Position numbers and translations under genes: made by a program
Part shown: in pieces, positions 21,263 through 32,830 of the stretch
How the letters are laid out: every line of letters begins with the position of its first letter
Position numbering within the stretch: the stretch's first letter is position 1
Notes under the pieces: model-generated
What the model was told of the DNA's origin: nothing
The model's database searches: none
Seen by the model: only the letters and a program-made list of their open reading frames with translations
Assembly: GCA_946902875.1 (NCBI GenBank)
Contig: OX336342.1
Location: 15,369,523 to 15,433,522, forward strand
Direction of reading: 5' to 3'
Length of the DNA stretch: 64,000 nt
From: Nematopogon swammerdamellus
Lineage: Eukaryota; Arthropoda; Insecta; Lepidoptera; Adelidae

Positions 21263-22274
21263 AAGTAATCAATTAGCATAAAATAACTCCTTTTGCGCTA
21301 AAATGAAGCCTATGTATTCGCAAATCCTCGCACAAGTGAAACAGAGGCTATAAAACTTAATCCTAGCCCGAAGGCTGAAATACTTTGAAACGGATCTTAC
21401 GCCGCCGAGGAGTTCGGACCAAATTCTGATAATTGTCTCAAAGGCGGCCTGATTAGAGAGACTTAACTTTTAGAGCATTTTTACTGCCAGTTTATTCACC
21501 AGTTACAACTTTACGACTTTTCCCTATATTCGATCTAAATATTTAAAGGGAGTTGAAACTCTTCGAAATTCACGAAATATATCTTACGAAGAATTAGAAG
21601 GGATAGAAGAACGATTAAATCCTCGACCGGATGAAAAGTAAATGGTGTGTAAAGTCCTTATAATTACTAAGTCGTTATAATTGCAGCAGTGTAACATCAT
21701 GAAATATAAATGTAAATTAAATTTTATAAAATAAAACATAAATCAAACAAATAAATACATAAAGAGCCACAAACACACACACACACAACACAACACTCAC
21801 ACACCAATATTTCATATTAATTTCACTTTGATATCTTGACCCGTTCCTGAGAAACTCAAATAATTAGAAACACAAATGAACATATAACATGTGACGAAAA
21901 GGGAGCCCACTCAGCTGACTCACTATCCGAAACAGCGAAGCTGATTTTCTGGATCGCCCGTTTCCAACCAAGGACAAGACTAATAAAAACCAACAACAAT
22001 TACAATCAGCATATTATTTAAAAAAAAATACACTTTTTCCTGTACTTGTGCTGTAAGCCCTTACCTCTTAACAAATTTCATGATTGTATGTCAACGGGAA
22101 GTACCATATAGGTTTTGATTTTATTTGCCAGTAGCAAAATATGCGACATAAATAGCCGTATCTTGTGATTGTGTTGATGTAGAAGCTTGAATTTCTTACA
22201 CCTCCAAGTAAACGTAGGTAGACCTTAGTATTTGATATTAATTTCAACTTGATACCTCTACCCGTTCCTGAGAA
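21263..22274. other. unassigned AT-rich sequence
   Basis: A short (AC)n at 21773-21790; otherwise nothing recognised. Confidence 0.35.
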
Positions 22275-22380
22275 AAGGGTCTTGACAGACCGACATAGAC
22301 AGACAGACGGACAACGAAGTGACCCTATAAGGGTTCCGTTTTTTTTTCTCTTTTGAGCTACAGAACCCTAAAAAACGAAT
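22275..22380. repeat. possible family E fragment
   Basis: (GACA)n-type repeats followed by AGGGTTCCGTTTTTTT and CAGAACCCTAAAAA, as in simple-repeat-linked lepidopteran elements. Confidence 0.4.
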
Positions 22381-22584
22381 TAGGGAAACGTGTAATTGGC
22401 TATGGCGGCCATAGCCAGTATGGCCATATAATAACAATGTATCTACATTACTGTGAATGGTTGTACGTTTTCTTCTATAAATAAATAAATAAAATATTAT
22501 TTCCCTCTTTGTCACAATAATTATTGAGGGCTCGTCTATCTGTATTGCATTGCCACGCGCGTGTTTTTTTTTTCTGGAACCTGA

Positions 22585-22720
22585 AGTGTGGTGGTAGCAA
22601 TCCGATCGGATTGAACCCTATACCACCTAGTAAGGTAAGAGAAGGGAGTTGGGACCTAAAGTTTTTACGTGGAATCCGAAACACAATCAGCGCCAACGGT
22701 GAACGGTCCACCCATCTATT
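22585..22720 (-). repeat. SINE family B head fragment (minus)
   Basis: The minus strand reads GATGGGTGGACCGTTCACC, the 5S-like segment, then TTTCGGATTCCACG and ACCTTACTAGGTGGTAT. It supplies a third view of the hybrid head. Confidence 0.6.
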
Positions 22721-22754
22721 TTGTTGTTGACATTGGGCTTTTGAGAACCCATCG

Positions 22755-22844
22755 GTTCTCTAAATCGTTCCTTTGTCGTACCGCTAGGGTGTTTCCCGAA
22801 TCTTTTAACCTGGGTGTCATCAAACATCGTATTAACGTCGGGTA
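22755..22844 (+). pseudogene. possible LINE ORF2 C-terminal scrap
   Basis: A short frame CRTARVFPESFNLGVIKHRI ends at TAG (22842-22844). It resembles the C-terminal FPxxFNLGxFKxRIN tails of jockey-like LINE proteins. It is too short to be certain. Confidence 0.35.
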
Positions 22845-23650
22845 GACAGCCTAGCAATAGTTCGCAAATCTGCTGGCATGGCTGAGCATGGTTTCGCTAG
22901 GAGAGGTTATTTTGGTTCTGTCGACTGCACCATTTGTCTCTCGGCATAGCCACTCACGTTGGTTTACATAAAAAATACAAGTCCTGATGGCGCCCGGATA
23001 TGGTACTTTTCACGATCGTGTGTCCATCCATTGCACCGTCGAGCTCCCGAGGCTGACAAGCTGTTACGAGCGTATAATGCAAACAATAAAACTTCAACAG
23101 CCGTAAAATGCTTCGCAGAGCCTAGTAGTAAGGTTCCTACCAATTAGTAAATTCCGATTTCCGCAGTAATAACTGCTGGAGCGATGAGCGCGCGCTGCGG
23201 TCGGCGGATTATTTTAAATTGGGTCGAGAGTTTCGGAACTTTATTTTTTGAGTTCGCGCTGGCTGATCATTTTTGCGGCTCCGAGCGAACGTACCGCATC
23301 GACCGACTCGGGTTACAGTTTGCTGAAGTTGCGCCTCCCTTCACTGTTCCCCCTGCCGCGGCTCTTAGCGTTATTCCACCTTCTGAAAATACGTCTCTAA
23401 AAATGCATCGTGTTTCCCTCTGCAATGCAAACACTTGAAAACAGAACTGAGCTTTCACGTAAAATCTCGCATGCATGGAATTATTATATCACAATATTTC
23501 TCCAAAGGTCTGATCTGATCAGATTTCGTTCACTGACAGTGAACGAAACTAATTCGCGAAGCTTGATAAAAACACGAACACGCCTCATAATCAACGCACG
23601 CTGGATAGATATTAAGAAAATGAATTTAAGTTAGCAGTACTATAAAGAAG
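22845..23650. other. unassigned sequence
   Basis: Several 60-84 codon ORFs (e.g. 23184-23438) with no motif or repeat relation seen. Confidence 0.35.
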
Positions 23651-23667
23651 CATTTAGAGACATGCTG

Positions 23668-23693
23668 AGAGCGGAGCCGCTCGCAAAAGCTAG
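23668..23693 (+). repeat. Helitron-like 3' end
   Basis: GCGGAGCCGCTCGCAAAAGCTAG followed by T. A reversed counterpart begins at 23962 (CTAGCTTTTGCACACGGC). The 5' partner is not identified. Confidence 0.4.
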
Positions 23694-23961
23694 TTACTTA
23701 GCGGAGGAACATCGACTTTCAAAAAGTCGGTATCTGTTATCGCCTTTTCTTTGAGAACAATAATCCTTTGATGAACTTTATTTACTTGGAATCCGGTGGC
23801 TTTTGTTAGCTCGAACGTTCGTTTATAGAGTTCGTACTTTGTTTAAATCTCGATCCTGGTATGTCTATATGACTACCTATATATAATGTGAGTTTGATGT
23901 CGCAATCAGTATGTACTGCGATGTAAACTGCTTCCGAACCTGTTGAAGTATTATTGAATTA

Positions 23962-23990
23962 CTAGCTTTTGCACACGGCTTCGCTTACTT
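23962..23990 (-). repeat. Helitron-like 3' end (minus)
   Basis: CTAGCTTTTGCACACGGCTT preceded by A, the reverse of the CTAG end type. Confidence 0.4.
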
Positions 23991-25133
23991 TACGTTCGGT
24001 TAGGCTATACTATATAACGCATACTGCCACCTAATATGAGTCACCCTTTGCGCCAGTTTAGGCGGTAGGGCCCGCCCGCACAGGTGACTACATTAATGTT
24101 TTTAATTTTAGGTACACACATATAGTTTATCGGGAATGGGTATTTATATTTAATCTAATAAAAATATAAAACCGTGTTCTTAGGAATTCTAAGTTACCTA
24201 CATTCTTATCTGTAAATATTGTTTGAGCTCAAATAAAGAATTTTGAATTCGAATGTTGTATTTAGTTTTAAAATTTAAAATATGGTCTGCACTTCAGCTA
24301 CCATCAGACAAACTCCCAGATTTTGTGACATTTTGAATTAGACGTTTATAAAGATATAGACAATTTGGAGGAATTTGGCGTTGGAAAAAAGCCCGAGATA
24401 ATTTAAACATAAACAATATTTCAATTGTCCTCAGTAGTTATACCTTCTAATTATCCAGTTATTATTACACCAAATCAATACGAATAGACTGAAAATGATA
24501 TAACAAGACAGGTAGCGGGCGCTAGGCGGTTCTACCCCGTCGGAATAAGTAATGATAATGAAATTGTCTTCGTTTGTAATTTGGTATCCGTGGAAGCGTT
24601 TTATCGGAGAAACAATCGGTTTTCCAACTGAAATTTATGCTGATGAGATTTTCAATTTACCTACAATCTGATAGGCGCGTCTGGTGACAACAGATGTCGG
24701 TCTTCATTTGGATGGATTTTTTGTTATAGTGTCAAAATTTAGATACAATTTATTTTCGTACTTAATAATAATGTATACATATTTCTCTTCTATTGAAGGC
24801 TATAGTGAATTTACTCTCTGAGCAGAAAGTAAATTCACTATAGAGCTAGTCAAAAGCTAGCACTAGCTTTTGACCGTGGCATGAAAATGCATGAATCTAA
24901 AAGGACACAATAAGTCACCAAGGGCGAGGCCGGAGAACGAACTGCGTTTTGGTCATTGTGAAAGTACGGTAACGGCCTATTGTAACACTCGTAATGGGTC
25001 AACAAAGCCAGGACTCGGTATCACAAACTACTGATATGTAAATACAAGCCAATTAGTAATTAGCTGTCTTCACTGTTCAGATACAAATAAAGATAGCACA
25101 TGATATTCCGGAAAGTAGTTAAATAACAATTTA
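23991..25133. other. unassigned sequence with twin hairpins
   Basis: Hairpin one has 16-bp arms 24800-24815 and 24828-24843; hairpin two has 10-bp arms 24849-24858 and 24865-24874. A single diverged satellite unit (GGGCGAGGCCGGAGAACGA) is at about 24920. No gene. Confidence 0.5.
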
Positions 25134-27290
25134 ACACGCGTGGAGTGGGTGAGTACATATTATTTACTAGCTGTTGCCCGCGACTTGTAGATTTTCACGT
25201 TAAAATAGACCGAGGAACAGTCCATGTTATGTCTCTTTCTATCCTGTATTCGAGTAGATATATCCGAAGCTAATTTAACACGCGTGGAGTGCTGTGAGTA
25301 CATATTATTTACTAGCTGTTGCCCGCGACTTGTAGATTTTCACGTTAAAATAGACCGAGGAACACCCAACTAGCACACAAGCGGTATAAGAAGCGCTACA
25401 AAAGCGGCTTAACAGAGATTTATAACGACTTAACCTGCATTAGTAAGCGTAACAATAGCGATAGAGAACTTCTCAATCGCTTCTATACCACCAAAAAGGG
25501 CCCACGTAATACGGGCTTCGGTGCTACAGTAGCGGTACGATAGCGAATTTGTGAGTTTGTACAGCGATACAGAGGCGCGTGAAAAGTGAATTTAGGAGCT
25601 AAAACATATACAAGATGTTCTTGTACCACCTTCATAGAACTCGTACATGATTGCGACGCTACTGTAACTCGGAAATAAAACTTGAACATTTTTATTTTTA
25701 CTTAGAATGACAACAAATGACACAATATATGGATTCATGTGACCTTGAAGGCTGCAAGAGTGAATAGAATATTACTAAGGGTATTATAATCAAGTAACGT
25801 AAGGATGCGTGTTTTCACTTGTTTACGTAAAATATCAGTGCGAACATCAGTTTATTGTCAAATTATGGGTTGATATCGTTAAATAATTCATGCGCTCGCG
25901 GAACTCGTAGAATTTGCAGTCATTTCTTTTATTTACGTGCATTGAAATTTTGAGGTTAATTTGTAATTTCTTTTTTAATGACGTATTGGGATTTGGGACT
26001 GACGTATTATGTATGACATTCAAAATATGTAGGTATACTTTTTTTTAAATTATAAAATATAAGACAAGAAAAAGTGATATGTAACGATATGAAATATTAG
26101 TTTATTAAATACTATAATGGCGGCTTGTTACAACCGTCTTAGGCATTTACTATATCCATCTTAACGGTTTAAGAAGTAGTATAGCGACAGTGAGTAGTAT
26201 TTTAGAACTATATGATCTACAGTTACCGTACTATAGAGTATTTTTACTCTTTTTGTGGTACAGTAGCGCTTGAAATCTTTTTTTTAGTTCCTAAGCAGTT
26301 ATTACCGTGTTCAAGATATTACGTTGTGCTACTACCAAAACATTTTTAGGGTTCGTTTCACATATCAAAGTAGAGGAGTCAAATAAGATGATATTTTACT
26401 AATGTGGAAATAAAAAATTATGCTAGGCTTAAAGGATTATTAAACCTCTTGTGCAGGCTTTACTGTATTAGTGGTGATATAGAAGAAACTAAAAACTCTT
26501 TAAGCCGTATAAGATAACTTTAGCACGCCTAATCCGAGTTTTAGTCATATATTTGAGTTTGATTTCACAAATGTACCGTTTTAAGTGCTTAAGTCGAGCT
26601 ATAATACTCCAATACGGAGAAGGTGGTATAAAAGTTCTTCATAGATCTATTGTAAAGCTGAAGACGATTAAATAGTACCTAGTAGCTTCTTGAGTTATAT
26701 AGCCAATATTTGTAACCCTATTGAAGCGCTTTTACCTTCGGATTTCCCCTTTTAGATCTCGTAGTGTTATAAAGTATATTTATAACTCAGCTATGTATTC
26801 AAAGACCGTACAAAGACTCTATTACACACCTTAAGCCATTATAGTTGCAACTAAACGGCTACTATAGCACCTTGCTCTTAAAGACATATTGTAATCTCTT
26901 ATATACAGGTGAAGGAATTTACAAACTCCCTTTAACATCTGAAATACTGCCTCGCTCTTGAAGACATGTTAAAATGTCTTATATACAGGTTGAGGAATAT
27001 ACAAACTTCCTTAAACCACTTTTATACGGCAATGAACCTGTACAGTAGTAATATAAACCGCTTGTGTGCTAGTTGGGCAGTCCATGTTATGTCTCTTTCT
27101 ATCCTGTATTCGAGTAGATATATCCGAAGCTAATTTAACACGCGTGGAGTGCTGTGAGTACATATTATTTACTAGCTGTTGCCCGCGACTTGTAGATTTT
27201 CACGTTAAAATAGACCGAGGAACAGTCCATGTTATGTCTCTTTCTATCCTGTATTCGAGTAGATATATCCGAAGCTAATTAATTATAGGC
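25134..27290. repeat. 144-bp tandem array with Helitron-like ends, split by a transposon
   Basis: Units start at about 25133 and 25277, and a third follows the inserted element near 27137 (period 144-145). Each contains ACGCGTGGAGTG, TTTACTAGCTGTTGCCCGCG (a reversed Helitron-like end) and GTCCATGTTATGTCTC. Units are nearly identical. The insertion at 25365-27077 cut one unit and the halves match across the gap. Confidence 0.8.
25365..27077. mobile_element. 1.7-kb non-autonomous TIR transposon
   Basis: 1,713 bp with perfect 21-bp inverted ends (CCCAACTAGCACACAAGCGG plus T). The flanks rejoin exactly as GGAACA/GTCC with only CA present on both sides, so the target duplication appears to be 2 bp. 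Terminal regions are rich in short motifs such as AGCGCTAC and AGCGGTA, and a TTATATACAGGT-containing motif of about 70 bp occurs twice near 26880-27000. There is no transposase ORF. Superfamily uncertain. Confidence 0.75.
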
Positions 27291-27423
27291 TGTTGTCGGC
27301 TGTGGGCTAGGGTGGGGAGGGGTGGGTTGGCGGAACTCGGTGCTGTATGGACAGGGGAATTAGTGCCAACAGTTCATTTTACGCGCCACCGCGTACTACA
27401 ACAACCTACCTCCCTGCGCGCGG
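27291..27423. other. short GC-rich flank of the Transib MITE
   Basis: GGGTGGGGAGGGGTGGG at about 27309-27325; nothing else seen. Confidence 0.4.
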
Positions 27424-27428
27424 CGCCG

Positions 27429-28595
27429 CACTATGGGCCAGGATGCGATATTAGGGGAGCGAAAATAAAGGAACGATTATCGCGATCACATCATTGCTTT
27501 TTCTTTTAATACTGAGTAAGTGCATAACTATAAGACATAATGAACCAAAGTAAGAATTCGTTTTTATAATTTTTATTGTCACAGTCATATTAAGAAAAGA
27601 TTTTACATTTAAAAGATTTGAAAAATATAATAATTACAGAAAACTAAGAATTTATCCATTTTGAAATAGTCGAGAAAGCATAATATTTAAAGTACCTATT
27701 TATTTTAACCTTTTTTGTTTTTGTTTTTTGGCTGCTGTCACCAAAATTTTTCAGCGGACGACCTCTAGACGTACTTGTATTAGTTCCCAGTACGATTTCT
27801 AATTCAATATAGCCACTCGTCATATTTTTTTTTCAAGAAACACAATTCTTCTAGCGCTCTGAACCCAATATTTGTGTAGTAATGCTGTAAATGCCTTGAT
27901 TTTGGTCGACTTCTGACGTCTTCAGGACAGTTATTTTTACTAAAACCTGCTTTCGTGATTACGTACTCCATCAGCTGGTACTTCTAGGTCGAATAGGACC
28001 TTACTCTTGAGAAACTCTAACAATTTCTTGACGCATAACTGAGACATGGCCCACTGAAAAAAAAAAAAAAATGTTCTACCTACCGCTACCATCTAAAAAG
28101 TATATTTTCTTAAAGTCCACTAAATAGGCTTGGAAAAGCTGAATTCGGCTACTGTTCTTAACTGTTCGCTTGTTAGTAATACTCTATGAAAACTTTGCGA
28201 AATTTGATTTTTTAATAATTAAATACTGTCTAGTTACAAAAATTTATATTAATAAAGTGAGCATATTAATAACACGTTTATCTATTTGTAATATCTGAGA
28301 TACACCTTGAGAAATGGACTCCATGATAAAACTTCGAACTTTTAGTCACGTTTCAGAAACACACTACTCTCAGCGAACGCCATGTTGCGACTAAATTAGA
28401 TCGTAGGCGCGCGCGGCGAAGGGAGTCGCTCATTAGGAGGGCTTAATAAGCAAACATACTGTGTATGCGTACAAAGTGAGTATGCAACATTTTAGTCCAG
28501 TTATCGGTCAGTTTGTTCCATGTATTGTTTTTGTATTTAGTGTTACACTGAAAATACATTTACGGGCTCCTAAATTAGTACTTTGGCCCATAGTG
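27429..28595 (-). mobile_element. non-autonomous Transib element
   Basis: 1,167 bp, ends CACTATGGGCC at the left and the same sequence inverted at the right, further similar for about 30 bp (AT..TTAGG.GAGC). Direct CGCCG repeats flank it at 27424-27428 and 28596-28600. Transib elements are known for CACWATGG-type ends and 5-bp CG-rich duplications, so this fits. A minus-strand scrap near 27730-27800 reads STSRGRPLKNF, resembling the GRKPFDEL region of the intact transposase at 30033-32120. No full ORF. Confidence 0.75.
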
Positions 28596-28600
28596 CGCCG

Positions 28601-28879
28601 CCTCCGCCCCGGTCCGCGCTTGCGTATCTCGATTCCAAGTTAGGCCATAAAACATTAATTCATTGTTACGGGTAAAACGGGCCTTGTTATACCTTGTCTT
28701 CATATCTAGTACATTAAAGTTCAGTTTAGCATAATATATATTAAATATGCCCCTGCAGCACAATACCATAGAACAAAACAGTAGATGTTCTACATATCGT
28801 TCGTACATATGTAACACGTGAACGACGGACACCGAAACGTATAAACACTTTCACGTTACAGTACGGCCCTTAAACTCTA
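28601..28879. other. unassigned sequence
   Basis: AT-rich, no gene recognised. Confidence 0.35.
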
Positions 28880-28992
28880 CGAGGTTTTTTTTTTTTTTTT
28901 TTTTTTTTATTGAAACTGACACGGTTGGCTACATCACCTACAACATCCGTGATGTCAGCCCATAACACCGGGTTGAACTTGGTGCCACGTCA
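28880..28992 (-). mobile_element. SINE family B (minus), left half split by Transib
   Basis: A T tract of about 25 nt, then TGAAACTGACACGGTTGGC and AACTTGGTGCCACGTCA. The next bases of the family (GCGCTTCCCTTCAG) resume at 33670 after the Transib, so the SINE was already there. Confidence 0.8.
28988..28992. repeat. Transib target-site duplication, left (CGTCA)
   Basis: CGTCA directly precedes the CACAGTGG end and is repeated at 33665-33669. One copy belongs to the ancestral SINE. Confidence 0.9.
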
Positions 28993-29811
28993 CACAGTGG
29001 TCCGAGATTGAAAAAAAGTGGACATAGGACCTACGACGTAAATACGATCCAAGTTTTGGGCTTAATGTCTACAGGCAATTGAATTATGACGTTGTGTATC
29101 AGATGAGTCCTAATATGTTACTATTACTTCGAGAAAAAAATTATTTATAAAATTTTTGTATGGAGAAAATTACATTTTATTGAATATCTCAAAAACATAT
29201 CTTCGTATATGTCTATAACTTTGTACACGGAAAGATGAGAAGGTGGTCTATCATACATATAAGAAATAGCTGCTACCTTTTATAAAATCAGGAGAAAAAA
29301 ATTATATGCTAAAAAAAATTTATTATTTTTTTCTCACATATACTAGTATAATATATCAGTACACATTTATAACTCAGAATACTAGAAGGTTAAGAAGATG
29401 GTTTATAATATTTAAAAAAAAGTTATCTCTATGAACTCCATGATAATTTTGTTTTTATATTTTCATAAAAAAATCACTTTTAAAATGTTTTGAAGTAACT
29501 TTGTTTGTACCTTTACAACATAGAATATTGGTAACGTAGAAGGTAGTTTATCATCCATCACACATAAAAAAATACTGACATCTACTGAATGTTTCTCTTA
29601 TGAGAAATAATTCGTTATTTAGATTTTTAAAAATCTCATAGTTTTTCGCTGTATACTTTAGTATACTTAAAGGTTGACCTTGTATATTATGGATTTATAA
29701 AAAAACACTGATATGTCTTGGAATTCTGAGAGCAAACATTTCATTGTAGTTTATAAAACAAAAATAATATAAATTGTTTTTAGAAGTCTCTTCGAATACA
29801 CCATCATAATG
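28993..29811. repeat. left long inverted arm of Transib
   Basis: Pairs with 32831-33664 and contains no ORF. The inner limit is CACCATCATAATG, after which the two sides diverge. Confidence 0.85.
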
Positions 29812-30032
29812 CAGGATACTCCAGGTTACTTTAATACGAACCGCTCAAGATATAAGTATGTTGTATGGATTTAAAATAGAACACATACTAACAAAAAATA
29901 CAAAGAGCGCTTTCGTATGAAACCTTGTCAAAACGCGTGTGATCTGTATGAAAAAAAAAACAATACTATTATTGAAAATAATTATCATTATGTCAACTCG
30001 TGTTTTAAATTCGTAGTGACTTACTTATCAGT

Positions 30033-32120
30033 TTATGCTAAAGGATCCTGGATGTTGGCTTCTTCCACCTCTATACTTGTGTCAACATCAAAAGAACACG
30101 TTTCCTCTTCTTCTGACACAAGCATGCCTAATGCTTCAGGAAACATATCCAACTTTGTGAGTTTTGTGTATCGTGGTCGGATGTGTGAAAGGACAGGATC
30201 AGACGAAAGAAGAAAGTTGTGAAGTATGTCTTCATTGGTGTGTCTTCTTGCCGATTTTCTGGTGTGATGTTCCCTTATGTACCGGAAATCTTTATTTCGA
30301 GCTTCAGATGCCTCTTCTGATAGTTTTCCGATTGGTGTGTGCGAGAAATGCTTGATTATTTCTGCCCCGTGAATTAGAAGCTTATGCAAACTTGCTGGCA
30401 TGTAGTACCATTCGTAGAGCGAGACATAAATGTGGGCTGTTTCTTTCGCGTACACTTCAAATTTGGCTGTATTGACTTGTTTTCCAGAGTTTATAACTTG
30501 CAGTAAGACCGCTATTCTCCGAATTAGGTTTTCATTTATTCCAGTGATTTCAGCAGATAAGGTGTAATTTCTGAAAAATTTTCTCGCTGTATTGCCATTA
30601 TTAGTAGAGCCTGATCCTTGTTTTATTATATCCACTAAAATTCCCATTTTGTCGCGAAAGTCTGTTATCAATTTATCTTTTCTTGCTTTCTTCAAATCTT
30701 TATGCTCTTCATGGCGCACTCTCCATTCTTTGAACTCCATATTGTACGAGATATGGAGTAAACACTCCATACACCGTATCCACAGATAGAGCGTGGAGAG
30801 CCCGTACTTGTAAAAGTCGGTTTTTAGTACTCTGTTTGAATGAATATCTAATTTATTCATTTGACTTGGCGTTGCGCCACAAATGTTGCACGTAGATGCT
30901 GAAGTATCTGTTAGTGTACTTGTCACTTTTCCATCTATCATTGTCATAACTAGTTCATGTTTTATTGTTTTAAGCTCGTGCGTTGTTGGATTGATATTTC
31001 TTATTTCTTCTTCCACTCTGTTAGTTTCCATTTTTATTAATTCTGCAGATTCTTTCACAAATTGAAATTTTATAGGTCTGCAGTAGTGTGTTGAAGAAGG
31101 CCTTGGATTTTCCCAAAGTATTTCGTCATTATTAACCAGTTTCAAGGGAACTAAACTTGTCATAAAAACTGACGAGTCAGAGATGTTTTCTTCAGTGGAA
31201 GTTCCTACGAACCCTTGGCTGTACATGCTTTGGCCAGATGCTCCGTCTAGACCCCACTTGCTCAATAGGACGCAAGAAGTTACGTTTTCAGGCACATGAC
31301 AAACTTTCATTATTCTTTTCGTGGTTAAATCTAACAATGATTGTAACTTTATTTGTACCATGTCGTCATTTATTATTATATCTTCTTCAGGAGGATAGCA
31401 CTCTTTTTTCGCTTCTAAGATTTTATGGTATGATGGAAACTGATTTGCATCCTGAGCGATACCTGACATGCGCAGTACTCCGTATTGCCATTTTGACAAA
31501 CCTAAAGTTGTATGCAGTGCCAATGCATTATCAGGTGAGAGTTCATTCTTTGTTTGTTTCGAGCTGAATATCATTTCTTTAATTCTCGCGATGTCTTGAG
31601 GATGCTCTATTAGATGTGTTAGAATCTTAGCGAGATCCATATTTCCTTCCGACTTCATTTTATTTACACAAGCTAATACGAGTTCAGATTCCGTGTAACC
31701 GGATAATGGATTTATGCGTCTTTTCTTCTGTTTAATAGAGAGCTCATCAAATGGCTTTCGACCAACCTTTGGAGTTGAAGTTGTTGAAGTAGACGCCCCG
31801 GTTGATGTTTGCTCAGGAGGTACATTTTCTGCTTCTAATACTTCGAGATCTCCAATATTCCCACTAATCGGCCACTGAACTTCAGATGATAACCAGTCGG
31901 TATTTTTAAGATAGAACTTAGATTCTATTCGAGATGCTTCAATCCACTTTTTATTACATTTAACACAGAACCACTTCACAAAATTTTGTAGATTTTTCAC
32001 ACACTCATCGGATAAGTTTGTGTCGAGTCTCAGTTTAATAGCTTCGAACAGATCGTTTGAATTTTTATTCAATTGTTTGTAAAGTTGGTAAACGTCAAGG
32101 TAGGTAGTTAAACTTTCCAT
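30033..32120 (-). CDS. Transib transposase (RAG1-related DDE recombinase), intact
   Basis: 695 residues, no intron, uninterrupted from ATG at 32120. It would cut at the CACAGTGG ends and move the element in the nucleus. Seen: an N-terminal region with CVKC (52-55), possibly zinc-binding; a Ser/Thr-rich linker (104-116); a basic stretch GRKPFDELSIKQKKRR (120-135). Then come the core motifs: WGLDGASGQS with D292, MTMIDGK with D396, CNIC (411-414), HKLLIH (579-584) and SEEASEARNKDFRYIREH with E606. Known: RAG1 uses D600, D708 and E962 with zinc ligands C727, C730, H937 and H942. Order, the C-x2-C and H-x4-H spacings and the SE-rich context of the last Glu all match. Inferred: all catalytic residues are present, so the enzyme may work. 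Start choice: first Met of the open frame, inside the right inverted arm's inner border. The length is normal for Transib (about 650-700). Confidence 0.93.
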   Translation of the reverse strand: MESLTTYLDVYQLYKQLNKNSNDLFEAIKLRLDTNLSDECVKNLQNFVKWFCVKCNKKWIEASRIESKFYLKNTDWLSSEVQWPISGNIGDLEVLEAENVPPEQTSTGASTSTTSTPKVGRKPFDELSIKQKKRRINPLSGYTESELVLACVNKMKSEGNMDLAKILTHLIEHPQDIARIKEMIFSSKQTKNELSPDNALALHTTLGLSKWQYGVLRMSGIAQDANQFPSYHKILEAKKECYPPEEDIIINDDMVQIKLQSLLDLTTKRIMKVCHVPENVTSCVLLSKWGLDGASGQSMYSQGFVGTSTEENISDSSVFMTSLVPLKLVNNDEILWENPRPSSTHYCRPIKFQFVKESAELIKMETNRVEEEIRNINPTTHELKTIKHELVMTMIDGKVTSTLTDTSASTCNICGATPSQMNKLDIHSNRVLKTDFYKYGLSTLYLWIRCMECLLHISYNMEFKEWRVRHEEHKDLKKARKDKLITDFRDKMGILVDIIKQGSGSTNNGNTARKFFRNYTLSAEITGINENLIRRIAVLLQVINSGKQVNTAKFEVYAKETAHIYVSLYEWYYMPASLHKLLIHGAEIIKHFSHTPIGKLSEEASEARNKDFRYIREHHTRKSARRHTNEDILHNFLLSSDPVLSHIRPRYTKLTKLDMFPEALGMLVSEEEETCSFDVDTSIEVEEANIQDPLA

Positions 32121-32830
32121 GTTGGACCTATATTTAAATCTTTTATCATTTTACTTCACTTCGGAAACTTCACTTCCCTTATAAATGTAGTAATAAACAG
32201 AATTTAACGAAATTATGTCACTACAGAGCGACATGTGTATTAAGCGAAAGTTTGATAGAAACTGAACAGCGTTAGATAGTTCGTGCGTCACTACAAAACA
32301 ACCCGATGTACAACACATACGATGACATCACTGCTCATGCAAGCGCTCCGATTGGCTGGATTTGCCAGCACTTTCACTTTTTCGTTCATTAAGCCGATAC
32401 CTACGGGATTAGATGCATTCCGCAGCTATGACGTCAATGCTCGCGCTAATCACTTCGAAGTAACTGTAGTTCATTTGATGCCTATATGAGATAATGTATT
32501 CTGATCAAGAAATGGTGAATTAATGTTACTGTATATGCGCTTTCGTACTCAATGGCATTACATAAAGAAAAATTTACAACAAATGAAATTCGAGATTTCA
32601 ATACATACATTCTTCATTGCGCAAGAAATAAAAATAATAATAAAACAAGTTGTGCGAAATATCAAGTGTTTTCTGCTAGTTAACCTGATTTACGAATATT
32701 CAGTGCCAATTTTATTAAGCTACTTAGCCAGTAGAATTAGAAGTTAATTTGTATACTTATATGTTAGTTTATGTTTGTTTTGTAACATATACTATTATGA
32801 TAAACACGCTTCTAACATTTATATATATTA
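32121..32830. promoter_or_regulatory. upstream region of the transposase gene, no defined motif
   Basis: About 700 bp between the start codon and the right arm must hold the minus-strand promoter if the gene is self-sufficient. It is AT-rich. I see no unambiguous TATA or initiator, and the small plus-strand ORFs here are not convincing. Confidence 0.3.

Noticed and set aside
30033..32120. Host RAG1 gene or domesticated recombinase
   Set aside because: It lies between matching inverted ends with a target duplication, so it is carried by a transposon.
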